The notes under the pieces were generated by a model. That model worked only from the letters and a program-made list of their open reading frames with translations. It made no database searches and was not told the DNA's origin. Positions 61,825 through 64,000 of a stretch of 64,000 bases of DNA are shown here, in pieces; position 1 is the first letter of the stretch, and the number at the start of each line of letters is the position of its first letter. This stretch comes from JBMOKU01 sp049324315 (GTDB lineage Bacteria > Bacillota > Clostridia > Peptostreptococcales > Thermotaleaceae). The position numbers and the translations under genes were made by a program. The DNA lies in NCBI GenBank assembly GCA_049324315.1, contig JBMOKU010000008.1, positions 62,001 to 126,000 on the forward strand, given 5' to 3'.

Positions 61825-63188
61825 CCGTTCATTCCCTCCTCATCTACCAGTTTTGCTTGTATATAAATTGAACATTCGATCCGTTTCTTTTCCATTTCGC
61901 AGCCGATTTCATAAGGAACATTAATATCCTTATGAAAGTTATATGCATTTGCGTGACATCCTCCACTGCAGTAAAATTTAGCCCAGCATTTACTGCATTT
62001 TTCTTTAGTATAAACATTTGCATTGGCAAAGTATTCGTGCAAGTGATTGTTAAAGGTCTGGTCGATAACACTTCCTATTTTGAAGTCCTCATTACCTACA
62101 AATTGATGGCAAGGATATATATCACCCTCTGGTGTAATGGCAACATACTCTGCTCCTGCGCCGCAGCCGACAAGTCTTTTTATCACACAAGGGCCCTGAT
62201 TAAGATCAATATTAAAATGAAAGAAATTAAACCCGTTTCCCTGTCTTATTCTATCCACATATTCTTTCGCCAAGGCTTCGTACTGACTGAAGACCGTCTT
62301 CATATCTTCTTCTTTAATTGCATATTCTTTGTCTGCTTCGGCTACAACCGGTTCAACAGATGTGTTTTTAAAACCTAAATCTGCTAAATGCAGCACATCT
62401 TTGGAAAAATCGAGATTTGCACGGGTAAAGGTCCCACGAACATAGTAGCTTTTGCTGCCTCGTTTTTCAATCATCTTTTTAAACTTTGGTACAATCACGT
62501 CATATGTACCGCTTCCATTTACGGAATAACGCATTTGATCATTAACGTCTTTTCTGCCGTCTATACTTAAAACGACATTTTCCATATGTTCATTGATATA
62601 CGTCATTTTTTCATCATCCAGCAGAACACCGTTTGTGGTCATGGTAAAACGAAAATTTTTATTGGTTTCTTTCTCTTTCGCTCTCCCGTACGCCACAATG
62701 TTTTTTACAACATCAAAATTCATTAAGGGTTCTCCACCAAAAAAATCTACTTCTAAGTTTCTCCTTGTTCCTGAATGCTCAATCAGAAAGTCAATGGCCT
62801 TCTTCCCCACATCTTCTGACATGAGGCTCCTTGCCCCTTTAAAATTACCTTGAGATGCAAAGCAATATGCACATCGGATGTTGCAATCATGGGCAATATG
62901 AAGGCATAGAGCTTTTACCACAGGTTTTCTATTTAGGAATGCAGGATGTTGTTCATATGTGTCCTCTGTAAATAGCAAACCTTCGTCAATCAGTGCCTGA
63001 ATTTCATTGACTGCACTTTTTATATCTTGTTCTGCGTATTGATCATTCAGTATTTTAATAATCTCCTCTTCGCTATTTTCTGAAAAATAGTCTAATACAT
63101 CATAAACAATATCATCAATCACATGAACGGCTCCACTATTGACATCCAGTGCAATTCGTGTGTCTTCTAACTTAAACTTATGGATCAT
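61821..63188 (-). CDS. scfB: SCIFF radical SAM maturase (thioether-forming)
   Basis: 455 aa. Peptide-recognition domain at the N-terminus, then the radical SAM motif HDCNIRCAYCFASQGNFKG near residue 97, and a SPASM region with CVIKRLVGCGAG, YPCHQFVGNEDFKIG and KCSKCWAKFYCSGGCH at the C-terminus. It installs a thioether link on the SCIFF peptide ScfA, encoded 125 bases upstream on the same strand. An intervening hairpin may set the ratio of the two. Confidence 0.94.
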   Translation of the reverse strand: MIHKFKLEDTRIALDVNSGAVHVIDDIVYDVLDYFSENSEEEIIKILNDQYAEQDIKSAVNEIQALIDEGLLFTEDTYEQHPAFLNRKPVVKALCLHIAHDCNIRCAYCFASQGNFKGARSLMSEDVGKKAIDFLIEHSGTRRNLEVDFFGGEPLMNFDVVKNIVAYGRAKEKETNKNFRFTMTTNGVLLDDEKMTYINEHMENVVLSIDGRKDVNDQMRYSVNGSGTYDVIVPKFKKMIEKRGSKSYYVRGTFTRANLDFSKDVLHLADLGFKNTSVEPVVAEADKEYAIKEEDMKTVFSQYEALAKEYVDRIRQGNGFNFFHFNIDLNQGPCVIKRLVGCGAGAEYVAITPEGDIYPCHQFVGNEDFKIGSVIDQTFNNHLHEYFANANVYTKEKCSKCWAKFYCSGGCHANAYNFHKDINVPYEIGCEMEKKRIECSIYIQAKLVDEEGMNG

Positions 63189-63273
63189 TCTTCGTCCTCC
63201 TTCTATTGTACAGCTACTACATTATTTTAATAGAAGAGAACTGCAAACACAATAGAAACAATCAAAAAACGAA

Positions 63274-63303
63274 AAAACAGCAATAAACTTATATCGCTGT
63301 TTT
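63274..63303 (-). terminator. Hairpin with T-run between scfA and scfB
   Basis: Stem AAAACAGC(G)AT / (A)TTGCTGTTTT with a T-run after it. It stands 10 bases after the scfA stop and upstream of scfB. As a partial terminator it would make more scfA than scfB. Confidence 0.65.
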
Positions 63304-63313
63304 TATTAAGCAT

Positions 63314-63454
63314 TTATTTGTTTTCACATTCTTGATTTGCTACTGTACAGGAAGTCTTGCATGCTGATTGGCATGATGTTTGACATTCACCACATCCACC
63401 TTTTGCAGCGCTGTTTTTTAAAGTAGCCTTTGAAAGTGTCTTTATATGTTTCAT
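63314..63454 (-). CDS. scfA: SCIFF peptide (six cysteines in forty-five) precursor
   Basis: 46 aa, ATG at 63454 with GAGGAGG 9 bases upstream, TAA at 63316. It opens MKHIKTLSKATLKNSAAKGG and has the six cysteines at positions 21, 24, 28, 32, 36 and 43 (GCGECQTSCQ, SACKTSCTVA, ECENK). This is the SCIFF ribosomal peptide of Clostridia, the substrate of ScfB. It is too short for standard ORF calls, and its biological role is unknown. Confidence 0.95.
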   Translation of the reverse strand: MKHIKTLSKATLKNSAAKGGCGECQTSCQSACKTSCTVANQECENK

Positions 63455-63526
63455 CGTCTAATCCTCCTCAATATGTAATATGATTTCTTGAAGATTATAC
63501 CATAAACAATGGATATAGAAAAGTTA

Positions 63527-63925
63527 TTATTTTAAATTTACACCAATCATACCTCCGATTCCACCGCCTGCAGCACCTATGAGAATCTTGAATAGTGCAT
63601 ATTTATCAAATGAAAAGCCCTCAATAAATACCCAACTCATAAAAATCATCCAGATAATATAAATAAGCCCGGCAATTCCTCCGTTGAGCCATCCCTTCCT
63701 CTTTATTTTCATACCTGAATACATACCACTGACAGAAACGCTTATAATCATAACAATCGTGGTCATTAACGGAATGATGGTTTCTGACATACTGGTGTAA
63801 GTAATGAGTAAAGCCATGATAATAAAGACGATCAAAGAGAATATATAAGCGGACACGACACCTTTCAAATAAATCCATATTGGATTTGAGACAGTCATTT
63901 CTATGTTTTTATTTTGTCTCATCAT
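63527..63925 (-). CDS. TIGR04086 family membrane protein
   Basis: 132 aa from the ATG at 63925 (AGGGAGGG upstream; a second ATG at 63922 is possible). Four membrane helices: YLKGVVSAYIFSLIVFIIMA, LMTTIVMIISVSVSGMYSG, GWLNGGIAGLIYIIWMIFMS, and ILIGAAGGGIGGMIGVNLK. This family stands upstream of scfA in Clostridia, usually after yajC. Function unknown. Bases 63926-64000 hold nothing further. Confidence 0.85.
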   Translation of the reverse strand: MMRQNKNIEMTVSNPIWIYLKGVVSAYIFSLIVFIIMALLITYTSMSETIIPLMTTIVMIISVSVSGMYSGMKIKRKGWLNGGIAGLIYIIWMIFMSWVFIEGFSFDKYALFKILIGAAGGGIGGMIGVNLK

Positions 63926-64000
63926 AATTCCCTCCCTAAGCATTCTTATTCCATATTTATGCATACAAGTTAGAATTATGACTAATGACAGTAACACGAT

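Noticed and set aside
1..64000. tRNA, rRNA, CRISPR array, transposase or prophage genes
   Set aside because: No spaced direct repeats, no cloverleaf with a GGTTCGAAT-type T-loop and no transposase or integrase motif was noticed in the gaps. A tRNAscan or CRISPR search would be decisive.

Overview
The window comes from a low-GC, anaerobic, amino-acid-fermenting member of the Clostridia. Three things point there: a complete oxidative ornithine-degradation cluster (orr, a GlmL-like gene, oraE, oraS, ortB, ortA, ord), the SCIFF peptide with its radical SAM maturase, and the clostridial gene orders alaS-ireB-ruvX-DUF1292-fur and TIGR04086-scfA-scfB-secD-secF-recJ-apt-relA-dtd-hemZ-hisS-aspS. Almost everything lies on the minus strand. 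I cannot name the genus from the sequence alone.

Layout by region. 1-4.4 kb: end of a TPR protein, a DNRLRE/DUF6385-type surface protein, an ABC-F ATPase, and an unlisted 40-codon gene with its own promoter, ribosome site and terminator. 4.4-9.3 kb: a split LysO-type transporter, RNase J, Fur, a small eight-cysteine protein, SfsA and a DUF1292 protein. 9.3-21.7 kb: ruvX, an aldo/keto reductase with ferredoxin tail, a phosphatase-like membrane protein, ireB, alaS behind an Ala T-box, an AI-2E family permease, and the iscR-nifS-nifU-mnmA sulfur-transfer operon. 21.9-32.7 kb: an accessory island with a glycosylation operon (glucose-1-phosphate cytidylyltransferase, CDP-glucose 4,6-dehydratase, three glycosyltransferases) headed by a coat-like protein. 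The island also holds a second coat-like gene, two propeller/coiled-coil proteins and a CAP-domain protein. 32.7-42.8 kb: ornithine catabolism and its sigma-54 activator. 42.9-49 kb: a palindromic repeat, glyA, a two-gene threonine/serine exporter, thioredoxin, an RseC-like protein, a Fur-box-controlled DUF2325 gene and aspS. 49-64 kb: hisS behind a T-box, hemZ, a small HTH protein, an MBL-fold hydrolase, dtd, relA, apt, recJ, secF, secD, a gamma carbonic anhydrase-like protein, scfB, scfA and a TIGR04086 membrane protein.

How the genes work together. Orr, OraSE, Ord and OrtAB convert L-ornithine to alanine and acetyl-CoA. A -24/-12 promoter stands in front of ord, and three near-identical TGC-N10-GCA palindromes lie upstream of it, in and just after the neighbouring RocR-like activator gene. 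IscR, NifS, NifU and MnmA handle Fe-S assembly and tRNA thiolation. Fur (7.3 kb) may act on the near-consensus Fur box at 47.07 kb.

The most unusual parts are these. First, a duplicated divergent two-gene cassette (26.8-32.7 kb), probably for a glycosylated surface or spore layer. Second, the activator sites that double as the terminator of the activator gene. Third, the overlapping Asp/His specifier GACAC in the hisS-aspS T-box. Fourth, three small genes with good expression signals that are too short for routine ORF calling. All functions are inferred by reading; no database search was run.
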